A DNA stretch of 64,000 bases, taken from Roseateles noduli (GTDB taxonomy: Bacteria > Pseudomonadota > Gammaproteobacteria > Burkholderiales > Burkholderiaceae_C). Shown in pieces: positions 26,155 through 34,233 of the stretch. The notes beneath the pieces were generated by a model that was given only the letters and a program-made list of their open reading frames with translations, did not search any database and was not told the DNA's origin. The first letter of the stretch is position 1. The number at the start of each line of letters is the position of its first letter. The stretch is taken from positions 1 to 64,000 of the forward strand of contig NIOE01000019.1 in the NCBI GenBank assembly GCA_002205125.1. The letters run 5' to 3'. The position numbers and the translations under genes were made by a program.

Positions 26155-26242
26155 GCGGGCTCCTGGCGGTGCTGGGAGATTAGACGACGGCTCTGGCGAT
26201 GTCGTGACCGGAGGTGCGCCAGCGCACTGTCGGTATGAGCCA

Positions 26243-26270
26243 GAAAGTATGCATGAATTGTACGTACTTC
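26243..26270. promoter_or_regulatory. Candidate operator/promoter of the AbrB-PIN module
   Basis: This AT-rich imperfect inverted repeat (GAAAGTATGCATG ... TGTACGTACTTC) sits in otherwise GC-rich DNA upstream of the antitoxin gene. AbrB-type antitoxins repress their own promoter at such dyads. Assigned by position only. Confidence 0.4.
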
Positions 26271-26325
26271 CGGGTCGTGAAAGCCAGCGCCGACCCGCAA
26301 GCCCGACTGCTGCGGTATGGATAAC

Positions 26326-26350
26326 AAAAAGCCGCCTCGAGGGCGGCTTT
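26326..26350 (-). terminator. Rho-independent terminator after the 189-aa exported protein
   Basis: AAAGCCGCC and GGCGGCTTT arms flank a TCGA-centred loop. Read on the minus strand, the stem is followed by TTGTTAT. It is 19 bases beyond the stop of the minus-strand gene at 26369. Confidence 0.85.
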
Positions 26351-26368
26351 GAGAGGCGCGGGAGCGCT

Positions 26369-26938
26369 TTACTGGGCGCTCGGGGTGATGCCCAGGCCGC
26401 CGCCGGCCGGTGCCGAGGCGGAGCGCGCGGCTTCGATGGCGGCGCGTTGTTCCGGGTGGACGCAGTCGTCGACCAGGCGCTGGCCGGCCTTCACGTCCAG
26501 CAGCATCGACTTGTTGGCGATCTGGACCATCAGCGTGCGGCCGGTGACGTCTTCCAGGCGCAGGGCGCCGGTGGTCGACAGCACGGGCTTCATCACGAAG
26601 GTGTCCTTCTTGAAGGCCACATTGATGTAGCCCACGTCCTTGGCGTTCGGCTCGATGGTGACCGACTGCTTGAACTCGCACTCGTACAGGCCAAGGTAGG
26701 CGCGCTTGGCGGCGGCCAGCTGTTCCTCGTTCGCTTCCGGCAGCGGAGGCGGCGGGGCCTTGACCGGGGCGGCCTTCTTGGCGCCAGTCGCCTTCGGGGC
26801 GGGCTTGGCGGCCGCAGGCTTGGCCGGCGCGGGCTTGGCGGTGCCGGTGTTGGCGGCGGGCTGGGCGGCGGCGATGCCGGTGGTCAGCGTCAGCGCGGCG
26901 GCAGCGGCGCCGGAAAGGAGGAGGGCGGTCAGTCGCAT
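26369..26938 (-). CDS. Exported Ala/Pro/Lys-rich protein of unknown function
   Basis: The 189-aa protein has a signal peptide (MRLTALLLSGAAAAALTLTT, cleavage near GIAAAQ), an Ala/Pro/Lys linker (residues about 30-65) and a compact C-terminal domain. That domain includes LAAAKRAYLGLYECEFKQSV, VGYINVAFKKDTFVMKPVLS and LLDVKAGQRLVDDCVHPEQR, with two cysteines that could pair. It is likely periplasmic. I recognise no named family, but such proteins occur near TCA genes in related bacteria. It ends before a strong terminator. The 181 bases upstream (26939-27119) hold no gene. Confidence 0.75.
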   Translation of the reverse strand: MRLTALLLSGAAAAALTLTTGIAAAQPAANTGTAKPAPAKPAAAKPAPKATGAKKAAPVKAPPPPLPEANEEQLAAAKRAYLGLYECEFKQSVTIEPNAKDVGYINVAFKKDTFVMKPVLSTTGALRLEDVTGRTLMVQIANKSMLLDVKAGQRLVDDCVHPEQRAAIEAARSASAPAGGGLGITPSAQ

Positions 26939-27119
26939 GGGAAGGGCGTGGAAGTTGGACCTGGGGAAACTTGGATCACCGGCCGAGAGAATGACCGGAA
27001 AAACGAAGTGCCGGCGTTCGGCGATGCGGGATTGTGACTGCGCCCGCGTCCCCTGAAGCGGGGATTTAATGTGTCAAACCGTTGATCGCCGCTAGGGTCT
27101 TCACGGGGTCTTCATGGGC

Positions 27120-28130
27120 TCAGAGCGGCGATGGCTGCGGGGCGAACCAGGCCTGCTCCACCTCGGTGGGCAGGTTCTGTCCGGTGCCGTGCGCGCGCTG
27201 AAGCAGATGCCAGAACAGTCGGTAACTCGCGCGGTCATGGAGCATGTCGCGGTGTTGGATCGGCGCCCACTGCGCGGCCTGCGCGGCCTGGAGGATGTCG
27301 ATCGCCTCGTCGATCTCCGCGACGCTGGGCGCGAAGGCGTCGATGATCGGCTGGATCTGGTTGGGGTGGATGCTCCACATCCGCGTGTAGCCCAGTTCGC
27401 GCGCGGCGCGTTGGGCGGCGGACTGGATCGCGCGTTCGCTCTTGAACTCGGTGACCACGCAGTGCGACGGCGTCTTGCCGTAGCTGTGCGCCGCGGCGGA
27501 GATCGCCAGCTTCGCGCGCTGCACGAGCGGGTGCGTGAACTGGCCGTCGACCGTCAGCGCCGAGCGCGGGATCGCGCCGCGATGCGCGGAGACGAAGTCC
27601 ATCAGGCCGAAGGAGAGCGACTCGATGCGCGGATGCGCGGCGATCGCCATCACGTCGCGCAGTGCGCCGTGGGTCTCGATCAGCGTGTGCAGCGGCAGTG
27701 GCTTGCGGATGCCGTGGCGCTTCAGGCTGTCGTCGATGAATGCGATCGCGCGGCTCAGATCCTCGATGCCTTCGGGCTTCGGGATCATCAGGAAGGCGAG
27801 CTTCTCGCCGCCGCCGGCGATCACCGCCTCGACGTCGGCCTCGAAGGCCGGGTGCCTGAACGGATGCACCCGCACGCCGACGCGGCCGTGTGCGTTCAGC
27901 GAGCCGTTCAGCATGTGCAGCACCAGCAGCATGTGCTCGGCCTCGCCGCCGACCGGTGCGCCGTCTTCGCAATCGAGCGTGATGTCGAAGACCGGCCCCA
28001 TCCGCACCTGAAGCTCCAGGCTCTTGAGCATGCGCGCCTCGACGCCGCAGTAGTGATCGACGACCGGCAGCACGACGGGCGCCAGCCCTTCTTCGAACAA
28101 GGCCTGGGCGGGGGTGAGGAGGGCGGTCAT
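27120..28130 (-). CDS. HpcH/HpaI aldolase / citrate lyase beta (CitE-like) family protein
   Basis: The 336-aa TIM-barrel lyase is of the CitE/malyl-CoA lyase type. Metal and substrate residues lie in FDITLDCEDGAPVG, LHTLIETHGALRDV (Glu) and LSFGLMDFVSAHRG (Asp), and SIHPNQIQPIIDAF is the typical C-terminal motif. No citrate lyase alpha or gamma genes are present, so it is not part of a citrate lyase complex; a malyl- or citramalyl-CoA lyase or a thioesterase-like side role is more likely. ATG 28130 begins MTALLTPAQALFEEG and lies 31 bases after the mdh terminator; no strong ribosome site is seen. Confidence 0.82.
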   Translation of the reverse strand: MTALLTPAQALFEEGLAPVVLPVVDHYCGVEARMLKSLELQVRMGPVFDITLDCEDGAPVGGEAEHMLLVLHMLNGSLNAHGRVGVRVHPFRHPAFEADVEAVIAGGGEKLAFLMIPKPEGIEDLSRAIAFIDDSLKRHGIRKPLPLHTLIETHGALRDVMAIAAHPRIESLSFGLMDFVSAHRGAIPRSALTVDGQFTHPLVQRAKLAISAAAHSYGKTPSHCVVTEFKSERAIQSAAQRAARELGYTRMWSIHPNQIQPIIDAFAPSVAEIDEAIDILQAAQAAQWAPIQHRDMLHDRASYRLFWHLLQRAHGTGQNLPTEVEQAWFAPQPSPL

Positions 28131-28160
28131 GGGGTGGATGCGTGGAGCTGGAAAGAAGAA

Positions 28161-28188
28161 GGGCCGACCCTCTTGCGAAGGTCGGCCC
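28161..28188 (-). terminator. Rho-independent terminator after mdh
   Basis: GGGCCGACC and GGTCGGCCC arms form a perfect 9-bp stem. On the minus strand it is followed by TTCTTCTTTCC. A second perfect dyad (GCCCC-TTGA-GGGGC, 28276-28289) lies between it and the mdh stop. The region 28189-28318 has no gene. Confidence 0.75.
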
Positions 28189-28318
28189 AACGATACTGCC
28201 TTCAGCGGCGGACCGGCGAAGCCGGGTCCTGTTCAAGCAGGGCACGAGGATCTGGCTTTGCCAGGCCTCGGAGCCGCCCCTTGAGGGGCCGCCGAAGGCG
28301 GTAGGGGTGGTCCAAGTC

Positions 28319-29305
28319 TTACAGCAGGTGCTTGACGCCGTTTTGCTCTTCGAGCAGCTCGTCCAGCGTCTTCTTGATCGCGGCTTGCGAGAACTCGTCG
28401 ATCTCCAGGCCCTGGACGATCTTGTATTCGCCGTTCTCGACCGTCACCGGGTAGCCGAACATGACTTCCTTCGGGATGCCGTAGGAGCCGTCCGACGGGA
28501 TCCCCATCGTGACCCACTTGCCGTTGGTGCCCAGGGCCCAGTCGCGCATGTGGTCGATGGCGGCGTTGGCGGCCGAGGCGGCCGACGACAGGCCGCGGGC
28601 GGCGATGATCGCGGCGCCGCGCTTGCCGACGGTCGGCAGGAAGGTGGTGCGGTTCCACTCTTCATCGTTGATCAGGGCCTTGACCGACTGGCCGTCGATG
28701 GTGGCGAAGCGGTAGTCCGCGTACATCGTCGGCGAGTGGTTGCCCCACACGGCCAGCTTCTCGATGCCGGCGACCGGCTTGCCGGTCTTGGCGGCGATCT
28801 GCGAGGCGGCGCGGTTGTGGTCCAGGCGCAGCATGGCGGTGAAGTTCTTGGCCGGCAGGTCCGGGGCCGACTTCATCGCGATGTAGGCGTTGGTGTTGGC
28901 CGGGTTGCCGACCACCAGCACCTTGACGTTGCGCGAGGCCACGGCGTTCAGGGCCTTGCCCTGCGTGGTGAAGATGGCGCCGTTGATCGACAGCAGTTCG
29001 GCGCGTTCCATGCCCGGGCCGCGCGGACGCGAACCGACCAGCAGGGCGTAGTCGGTGTCCTTGAAGGCGGTCATCGGGTCGCTGTGGGCCTCGATGCCGG
29101 CCAGCAGCGGGAAGGCGCAGTCTTCCAGCTCCATGATCACGCCCTTGAGCGCGTTCTGGGCCTTCTCGTCGGGGATCTCCAGCAGTTGCAGGATGACGGG
29201 CTGGTCCTTGCCCAGCATCTCGCCGGAAGCGATGCGGAACAGCAGGGCATAGCCGATCTGGCCGGCGGCGCCGGTGACGGCGACGCGAACGGGTTTCTTG
29301 CTCAT
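28319..29305 (-). CDS. mdh: Malate dehydrogenase
   Basis: The 328-aa NAD-dependent enzyme oxidises malate to oxaloacetate. It has the Rossmann motif [43 protein letters not shown] (catalytic Asp region) and [15 protein letters not shown] (catalytic His), the pattern of the cytosolic-MDH-like group common in betaproteobacteria. ATG 29305 is preceded by GGAG; the frame is open farther upstream but without family similarity. It is divergent from the GntR gene across 255 bases containing a perfect 14-bp palindrome. Confidence 0.97.
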   Translation of the reverse strand: MSKKPVRVAVTGAAGQIGYALLFRIASGEMLGKDQPVILQLLEIPDEKAQNALKGVIMELEDCAFPLLAGIEAHSDPMTAFKDTDYALLVGSRPRGPGMERAELLSINGAIFTTQGKALNAVASRNVKVLVVGNPANTNAYIAMKSAPDLPAKNFTAMLRLDHNRAASQIAAKTGKPVAGIEKLAVWGNHSPTMYADYRFATIDGQSVKALINDEEWNRTTFLPTVGKRGAAIIAARGLSSAASAANAAIDHMRDWALGTNGKWVTMGIPSDGSYGIPKEVMFGYPVTVENGEYKIVQGLEIDEFSQAAIKKTLDELLEEQNGVKHLL

Positions 29306-29481
29306 CAGGGTCTCCGAGAAGTGCGAGTGAATGATGCGTGAGGCGCAGTCCGCGCCAGCGGCGGCAAGTGTAGGACAGCACGGCCTCGGCACGGATCGCG
29401 ATAGGGTCTTCTTCGCCCACCGGTGTGGGGAGCTGCCCCCAAAAGTAGCGCATCCGCATTGCGTGAAACTGACACTCTTCT

Positions 29482-29495
29482 GTCTTATATAAGAC
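29482..29495. promoter_or_regulatory. Perfect palindrome, candidate GntR operator
   Basis: GTCTTATATAAGAC is an exact 14-bp dyad in the mdh/GntR divergent region, 66 bases before the regulator start. Its AT-rich centre stands out in GC-rich DNA. GntR (HutC-type) proteins bind such short dyads. It is the obvious candidate for autoregulation and possibly control of mdh. No second copy was noticed upstream of sdhC, gltA or acnB. Confidence 0.6.
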
Positions 29496-29560
29496 TAATC
29501 TCGTCGGACTCCCTCTTCAGGGTGGACGCTGTCTCCGGGTTTGTGCTCGAATCGCGCCCC

Positions 29561-30343
29561 ATGTCGCCCCCCGCCGCCCCGGTCCATCCCGTGACGCCGC
29601 TCAATGAGCTGGCGCGCGCGGAAGCCGCGCCGTCGTTCAGCCCGCTGTATCGCCAGATCAAGGGGCTGATCCTGAAGGGGCTGCAGGCCGGCGAGTGGAA
29701 GGCGGGGGAGACCATCCCCAGCGAGATGGACCTGGCGGCCCGCTTCGGCGTGAGCCAGGGCACCGTGCGCAAGGCCGTGGACGAGCTCGCCGCCGACAAC
29801 CTGCTGGTCCGCAAGCAGGGGAAGGGGACCTTCGTCGCCACCCATGCGGAACAGCAGCAGCAATACCGTTTCCTGCGGCTGACGCCGGACGCCGAGGAGG
29901 CTTCGTCGCTCGGCCGCCAGCTGCTGGATTGCAAGCGCCAGCGCGCGCCGGCCTTCATCGCCAAGCTGATGCAGCTGCGCGCCGGCGATCCCGTGATCGA
30001 GATCCGCCGCCTGCTGCACAGCGGCGGCCATCCGGTGGTGCTGGACGACATCTGGCTGCCCGGCGCGCTGTTCAAGGGGCTGACGACGGAGCGGCTGCTC
30101 GAGCATCGCGGCCCGTTCTACAGCCTGCTCGAAACCGAATTCAACGTGCCCATGATCCGGGCGCAGGAAAAGATCCGTGCGGTCGCGGCGGAGGAAGACG
30201 CCGCCGCGCTGCTGCAGGTAGCGCCCGGCAGTCCGCTGCTGAGCGTGGAGCGTCTCTCCTTCACCTACGCCGACAAGCCGGTGGAGTTGCGCCGCGGTCT
30301 CTACAACACTTCCCACCACTTTTATCGCAACAGCCTGAACTGA
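29561..30343 (+). CDS. GntR-family (HutC type) transcriptional regulator of the TCA gene cluster
   Basis: The 260-aa regulator has an N-terminal GntR winged helix (PLYRQIKGLILKGLQAGEWK, IPSEMDLAARFGVSQGTVRK, LVRKQGKGTFVATH) and a UTRA ligand domain (GDPVIEIRRLLHSGGHPVVL to RRGLYNTSHHFYRNSLN). It lies between divergent mdh and downstream sdhCDAB-sdhE-gltA, with a perfect palindrome in front. It probably senses a TCA-related metabolite and controls this block; the effector is not known from sequence. ATG 29561 is chosen because the upstream extension runs through the palindrome. Confidence 0.88.
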   Translation: MSPPAAPVHPVTPLNELARAEAAPSFSPLYRQIKGLILKGLQAGEWKAGETIPSEMDLAARFGVSQGTVRKAVDELAADNLLVRKQGKGTFVATHAEQQQQYRFLRLTPDAEEASSLGRQLLDCKRQRAPAFIAKLMQLRAGDPVIEIRRLLHSGGHPVVLDDIWLPGALFKGLTTERLLEHRGPFYSLLETEFNVPMIRAQEKIRAVAAEEDAAALLQVAPGSPLLSVERLSFTYADKPVELRRGLYNTSHHFYRNSLN

Positions 30344-30404
30344 TGCTTTCGCGTTGCGGCGTTGACGTTTTCATGGCAACGCCAGAAGACGAGATGCGCC
30401 CAGG

Positions 30405-30437
30405 ACACCCTTGAGGGGTGTTGCGTTGCCATAAAAT
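30405..30437 (+). promoter_or_regulatory. Possible sdh operon promoter
   Basis: TTGAGG (30411-30416) and TAAAAT (30432-30437) resemble -35/-10 boxes with a short 15-bp spacer, 32 bases before the sdhC start. A small dyad ACACCC...GGGTGT (30405-30421) overlaps the -35. A further hairpin, GGCGTTG...CAACGCC (30358-30383), lies just after the GntR stop and may be its terminator. Confidence 0.35.
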
Positions 30438-30469
30438 CTTCGGGTTTCACATTGATTACAAGGTCGGAC

Positions 30470-30910
30470 ATGACGGACGCCACCCAAGCCACCAAGAAGA
30501 ATCGACCGGTCTACACCAACATCCATGTCACGCAGATCGTGTCGTACCGCTTGCCTCCGGCCGGCATCGTCTCGATCCTGCATCGCATCAGCGGCCTGCT
30601 GATGTTCTTCCTGCTCCCGTTCGTGATCTGGATGTTCGACACCAGCCTCACGTCCGAGATCTCGTACGAGACCTTCACCGCGGCCTTCGTGTCCGGCATC
30701 GGCTTCCTGCCGGGCTGGTTCATCAAGCTGGTGACGCTGGGCCTGATCTGGGGCTACCTGCACCACTTCATCGCCGGCGTGCGCCACCTGTGGATGGACG
30801 CCACGCACAGCGTGAGCAAGGCACAGGGCCACATCAGCGCCGTCGTGACGCTGGCCCTGAGCGTGGTGCTGACGCTGGCGCTCGGCGCCAAGCTGTTCGG
30901 CCTGTACTGA
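30470..30910 (+). CDS. sdhC: Succinate dehydrogenase cytochrome b556 subunit
   Basis: The 146-aa membrane anchor helps bind heme b and quinone in complex II. Signature: RPVYTNIHVTQIVSYRLPPA followed by SILHRISGLLMFFLLPFVIW, with the conserved HR.SG motif and heme ligand His in WGYLHHFIAGVRHLWMD. Three transmembrane helices are visible. ATG 30470 begins MTDATQATKK. It is the first gene of sdhCDAB. Confidence 0.95.
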   Translation: MTDATQATKKNRPVYTNIHVTQIVSYRLPPAGIVSILHRISGLLMFFLLPFVIWMFDTSLTSEISYETFTAAFVSGIGFLPGWFIKLVTLGLIWGYLHHFIAGVRHLWMDATHSVSKAQGHISAVVTLALSVVLTLALGAKLFGLY

Positions 30911-30983
30911 TCACGCCGCGACCGCGCGGCGCGCCGTGCGGTCGGACCTGATTCCGACGATTGACCCAAGAGGCAAATCAACA

Positions 30984-31346
30984 ATGACAACCTACGGAAG
31001 CAAGCGCATCGTCACCGGTGCGCATTACGGCCTGCGCGACTGGATGGTCCAGCGCGCCACCGCGCTGCTCATGGCGCTGTTCACCATCGTGCTGCTCGCG
31101 CAGGTGCTGTTCACCAGCCAGGCGATCGGCTACGACCTGTGGGCCGGCATCTTCAGCAAGCAATGGATGAAGTTCCTGACCTTCGCGCTCATCGTGTCCC
31201 TGGCGTATCACGCCTGGGTCGGCGTGCGCGACATCTGGATGGATTACGTGAAACCGGTGGGCGTGCGGCTGTTCCTGCACACGTTCACGCTGGTGTGGTT
31301 GACGGGTTGCGCGGGTTGGGCGATCCAAGTGCTCTGGAGGCTGTAA
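30984..31346 (+). CDS. sdhD: Succinate dehydrogenase hydrophobic membrane anchor subunit
   Basis: The 120-aa second anchor of complex II begins GSKRIVTGAHYGLRDWMVQR, then ATALLMALFTIVLLAQVLF, and has the heme/quinone-region LAYHAWVGVRDIWMDYVKP. Three transmembrane helices are seen. ATG 30984 follows AGAGG. The gene ends 3 bases before sdhA. Confidence 0.95.
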   Translation: MTTYGSKRIVTGAHYGLRDWMVQRATALLMALFTIVLLAQVLFTSQAIGYDLWAGIFSKQWMKFLTFALIVSLAYHAWVGVRDIWMDYVKPVGVRLFLHTFTLVWLTGCAGWAIQVLWRL

Positions 31347-31349
31347 GAA

Positions 31350-33158
31350 ATGCAAATCGGAACCTCGCTGCCCAAGCGCAAATTCGACGTCGTGATCGTG
31401 GGAGCCGGCGGCTCCGGCATGCGCGCGTCGCTGCAACTGTCGCTGGCCGGCCTGAACGTGGCCGTCCTGTCCAAGGTTTTTCCCACCCGCTCGCACACCG
31501 TGGCCGCCCAGGGCGGCATCGGCGCCAGCCTGGGGAACATGTCCGAGGACAACTGGCATTACCACTTCTACGACACCGTCAAGGGCTCGGACTGGCTGGG
31601 CGACCAGGACGCCATCGAGTTCATGTGCCGTGAGGCGCCCAAGGTCGTCTACGAGCTCGAACACTTCGGCATGCCGTTCGACCGCAACCCGGACGGCACG
31701 ATCTACCAGCGTCCGTTCGGCGGCCACACGGCCAACTACGGCGAGAAGCCGGTCCAGCGCGCCTGCGCCGCGGCCGACCGCACCGGCCACGCGCTGCTGC
31801 ACACGCTGTACCAGCAGAACGTCAAGGCCCGCACCAACTTCTTCGTCGAGTGGATGGCGCTGGACCTGATCCGCGACGCCGACGGCGACTGCGTCGGCGT
31901 GACCGCGCTGGAGATGGAGACGGGCGAGGTCCACATCCTCGAAGCGAAGACCGTGCTGCTGGCCACCGGCGGTGCCGGCCGCATCTTCGCCGCGTCGACC
32001 AACGCCTTCATCAACACCGGCGACGGCCTGGGCATGGCGGCGCGCGCCGACATCCCGCTGCAGGACATGGAGTTCTGGCAGTTCCACCCGACCGGCGTGG
32101 CCGGCGCGGGCGTGCTGTTGACCGAAGGCTGCCGCGGCGAGGGCGCGATCCTGCGCAACGCCAACGGCGAGCGCTTCATGGAGCGCTACGCCCCGACGCT
32201 GAAAGACCTGGCACCGCGCGACTTCGTCTCGCGCTGCATGGACCAGGAGATCAAGGAAGGTCGCGGCTGCGGTCCCAACAAGGACTACGTCGTGCTGGAC
32301 ATGACCCACCTGGGCGGCGACACCATCGCCAAGCGCCTGCCGTCGGTGCTGGAGATCGGCCACAACTTCGCCAACGTCGACATCACGAAGGAACCCATCC
32401 CCGTCGTGCCGACCATCCATTACCAGATGGGCGGCATCCCGACCAACGTCCACGGCCAGGTCGTCACCCCCAAGGGCGACAACTACAAGGACGTCGTCAA
32501 CGGCCTGTACGCGGTGGGCGAGTGCTCCTGCGTGTCGGTGCACGGCGCCAACCGCCTGGGCACCAACTCGCTGCTGGACCTGCTGGTCTTCGGCCGCGCC
32601 GCGGGCAACCACATCGTGGACGCCGTCAAGAACTCGGGCAAGTCGCACAAGCCGCTGCCCAAGGACGCCGCCGAGCTGACGCTGTCGCGCCTGAACCGCC
32701 TGGAGTCCAACACCGGCGGCGAATACGCCCAGGGCGTGGCCGACGACATGCGCGCCGCGATGCAGTCGCACGCCGGCGTGTTCCGCACCAGCAAGCTCCT
32801 CGACGAGGGCGTCACCGCCATCGCCGCGATCCGCGAGCGGGTCAAGAACATCACGCTGAAGGACAAGTCCAAGGTCTTCAACACCGCGCGTGTCGAGGCC
32901 CTGGAAGTGGACAACCTGATCGAGGCCGCGCAGGCCACGATCGTGTCCGCCGCCGCGCGCAAGGAATGCCGCGGCGCCCACACGGTGAACGACTTCGAGC
33001 GCGGCGCGGACGATGCGGAATTCCCGCTGGGCCGCAACGACAAGGAGTGGATGAAGCACACGCTGTGGCACTCCAAGTCCAACAGCCTGACCTACAAGCC
33101 GGTCAATCTGCAACCGTTGACCGTCGAGAGCGTCCCCCCGAAGGTCCGTACCTTCTGA
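31350..33158 (+). CDS. sdhA: Succinate dehydrogenase flavoprotein subunit
   Basis: The 602-aa subunit carries covalent FAD and oxidises succinate to fumarate on the cytoplasmic face. Seen are the FAD dinucleotide fold (VVIVGAGGSGMRASLQLSLA), the flavinylation region PTRSHTVAAQGGIGASLGN, the active-site segments HPTGVAGAGVLLTEGCRGEG and YQMGGIPTNVHGQV, and SCVSVHGANRLGTNSLLDLL. Length is normal. The sdhE gene for its flavinylation factor lies downstream in the same operon. Confidence 0.98.
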   Translation: MQIGTSLPKRKFDVVIVGAGGSGMRASLQLSLAGLNVAVLSKVFPTRSHTVAAQGGIGASLGNMSEDNWHYHFYDTVKGSDWLGDQDAIEFMCREAPKVVYELEHFGMPFDRNPDGTIYQRPFGGHTANYGEKPVQRACAAADRTGHALLHTLYQQNVKARTNFFVEWMALDLIRDADGDCVGVTALEMETGEVHILEAKTVLLATGGAGRIFAASTNAFINTGDGLGMAARADIPLQDMEFWQFHPTGVAGAGVLLTEGCRGEGAILRNANGERFMERYAPTLKDLAPRDFVSRCMDQEIKEGRGCGPNKDYVVLDMTHLGGDTIAKRLPSVLEIGHNFANVDITKEPIPVVPTIHYQMGGIPTNVHGQVVTPKGDNYKDVVNGLYAVGECSCVSVHGANRLGTNSLLDLLVFGRAAGNHIVDAVKNSGKSHKPLPKDAAELTLSRLNRLESNTGGEYAQGVADDMRAAMQSHAGVFRTSKLLDEGVTAIAAIRERVKNITLKDKSKVFNTARVEALEVDNLIEAAQATIVSAAARKECRGAHTVNDFERGADDAEFPLGRNDKEWMKHTLWHSKSNSLTYKPVNLQPLTVESVPPKVRTF

Positions 33159-33177
33159 GCGCCGCAGGAGCATTCAA

Positions 33178-33882
33178 ATGATCAAGCGCACCTTCAAGAT
33201 CTACCGCTACGACCCGGACAAGGACGCCAAGCCGTACATGCAGACCATCGAGCTGGAGCTCGCGGGCAACGAACGCATGCTGCTGGACGCCCTGCTCAAG
33301 CTCAAGGCCGTGGATCCCACGCTGTCGTTCCGCCGCTCGTGCCGCGAAGGCGTCTGCGGTTCCGACGCGATGAACATCAACGGCAAGAACGGTCTGGCCT
33401 GCCTGACCAACCTGCGTTCGCTGCCCGACGTCATCATCCTCAAGCCGCTGCCGGGCCTGCCCGTCGTCCGCGACCTGATCGTGGACATGACGCAGTTCTT
33501 CAAGCAGTACAACTCGATCCGTCCGTTCCTGGTGAACGAGGAAGCGCCGCCCGAGAAGGAGCGCCTGCAGTCCCCGGAAGAGCGTGACGAGCTCAACGGC
33601 CTGTACGAGTGCATCCTGTGCGCGAGCTGCTCGACCAGCTGCCCCAGCTTCTGGTGGAACCCCGACAAATTCGTCGGACCCGCCGGTCTGCTGCAGGCCT
33701 ACCGCTTCATCGCCGACAGCCGCGACCAGGCGACTGCGGAGCGCCTCGACAACCTCGAGGACCCGTACCGCCTGTTCCGCTGCCACACCATCATGAACTG
33801 TGTCGACGTCTGCCCCAAGGGTCTCAACCCGACGAAGGCGATCGGCAAGATCAAGGAATTGATGGTGCGTCGCACCGTCTGA
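33178..33882 (+). CDS. sdhB: Succinate dehydrogenase iron-sulfur subunit
   Basis: The 234-aa electron-transfer subunit has three cluster motifs: 2Fe-2S in CREGVCGSDAMNINGKNGLA followed by Cys, 4Fe-4S in CILCASCSTSCP, and 3Fe-4S in CHTIMNCVDVCPKGLNP. It passes electrons from SdhA to quinone. It starts 19 bases after sdhA. Confidence 0.98.
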   Translation: MIKRTFKIYRYDPDKDAKPYMQTIELELAGNERMLLDALLKLKAVDPTLSFRRSCREGVCGSDAMNINGKNGLACLTNLRSLPDVIILKPLPGLPVVRDLIVDMTQFFKQYNSIRPFLVNEEAPPEKERLQSPEERDELNGLYECILCASCSTSCPSFWWNPDKFVGPAGLLQAYRFIADSRDQATAERLDNLEDPYRLFRCHTIMNCVDVCPKGLNPTKAIGKIKELMVRRTV

Positions 33883-33921
33883 GCCCGCTCGCGCCGCTTC
33901 CGGGCGGCTACACGCACACGC

Positions 33922-34203
33922 ATGAACGCCACCGACATCAACACCCTCATCGATGAGAGGGATCTCTCCAAGCTCAAGTGGCGTTGCCGCCGCGGGCTGT
34001 TGGAGAATGATCTTTTCATCGAGCGGTTCTTCCGGCGGCACGAAGGCGCGTTGACCGAATTCCACGCGGAAGGCCTGCGTCAGCTGATGGACCTGTCGGA
34101 CAACGACCTGCTCGATCTGATGCTGGCCCGCAAGGAACCGGCCGACGAGCTGGACCGGCCCGACGTTCATGCCGTGCTTGCGATGCTGCGGACCCCTCAG
34201 TAA
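33922..34203 (+). CDS. sdhE: FAD assembly factor of succinate dehydrogenase (SdhE/YgfY)
   Basis: The 93-aa factor promotes covalent attachment of FAD to SdhA. It has the family motif region LKWRCRRGLLENDLFIERFF, containing the RG..E core, and DLMDLSD-type helices (QLMDLSDNDLLDLMLARKEP). It lies between sdhB and gltA, the standard place in betaproteobacteria. Confidence 0.93.
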   Translation: MNATDINTLIDERDLSKLKWRCRRGLLENDLFIERFFRRHEGALTEFHAEGLRQLMDLSDNDLLDLMLARKEPADELDRPDVHAVLAMLRTPQ

Positions 34204-34233
34204 CCAGAACCCCCGAAGTCATAAGGAATGCCC

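Noticed and set aside
27120-28130. Citrate lyase beta subunit in a citrate lyase operon
   Set aside because: No alpha, gamma or ligase genes are present, and the position beside mdh is typical of stand-alone CitE-like proteins.
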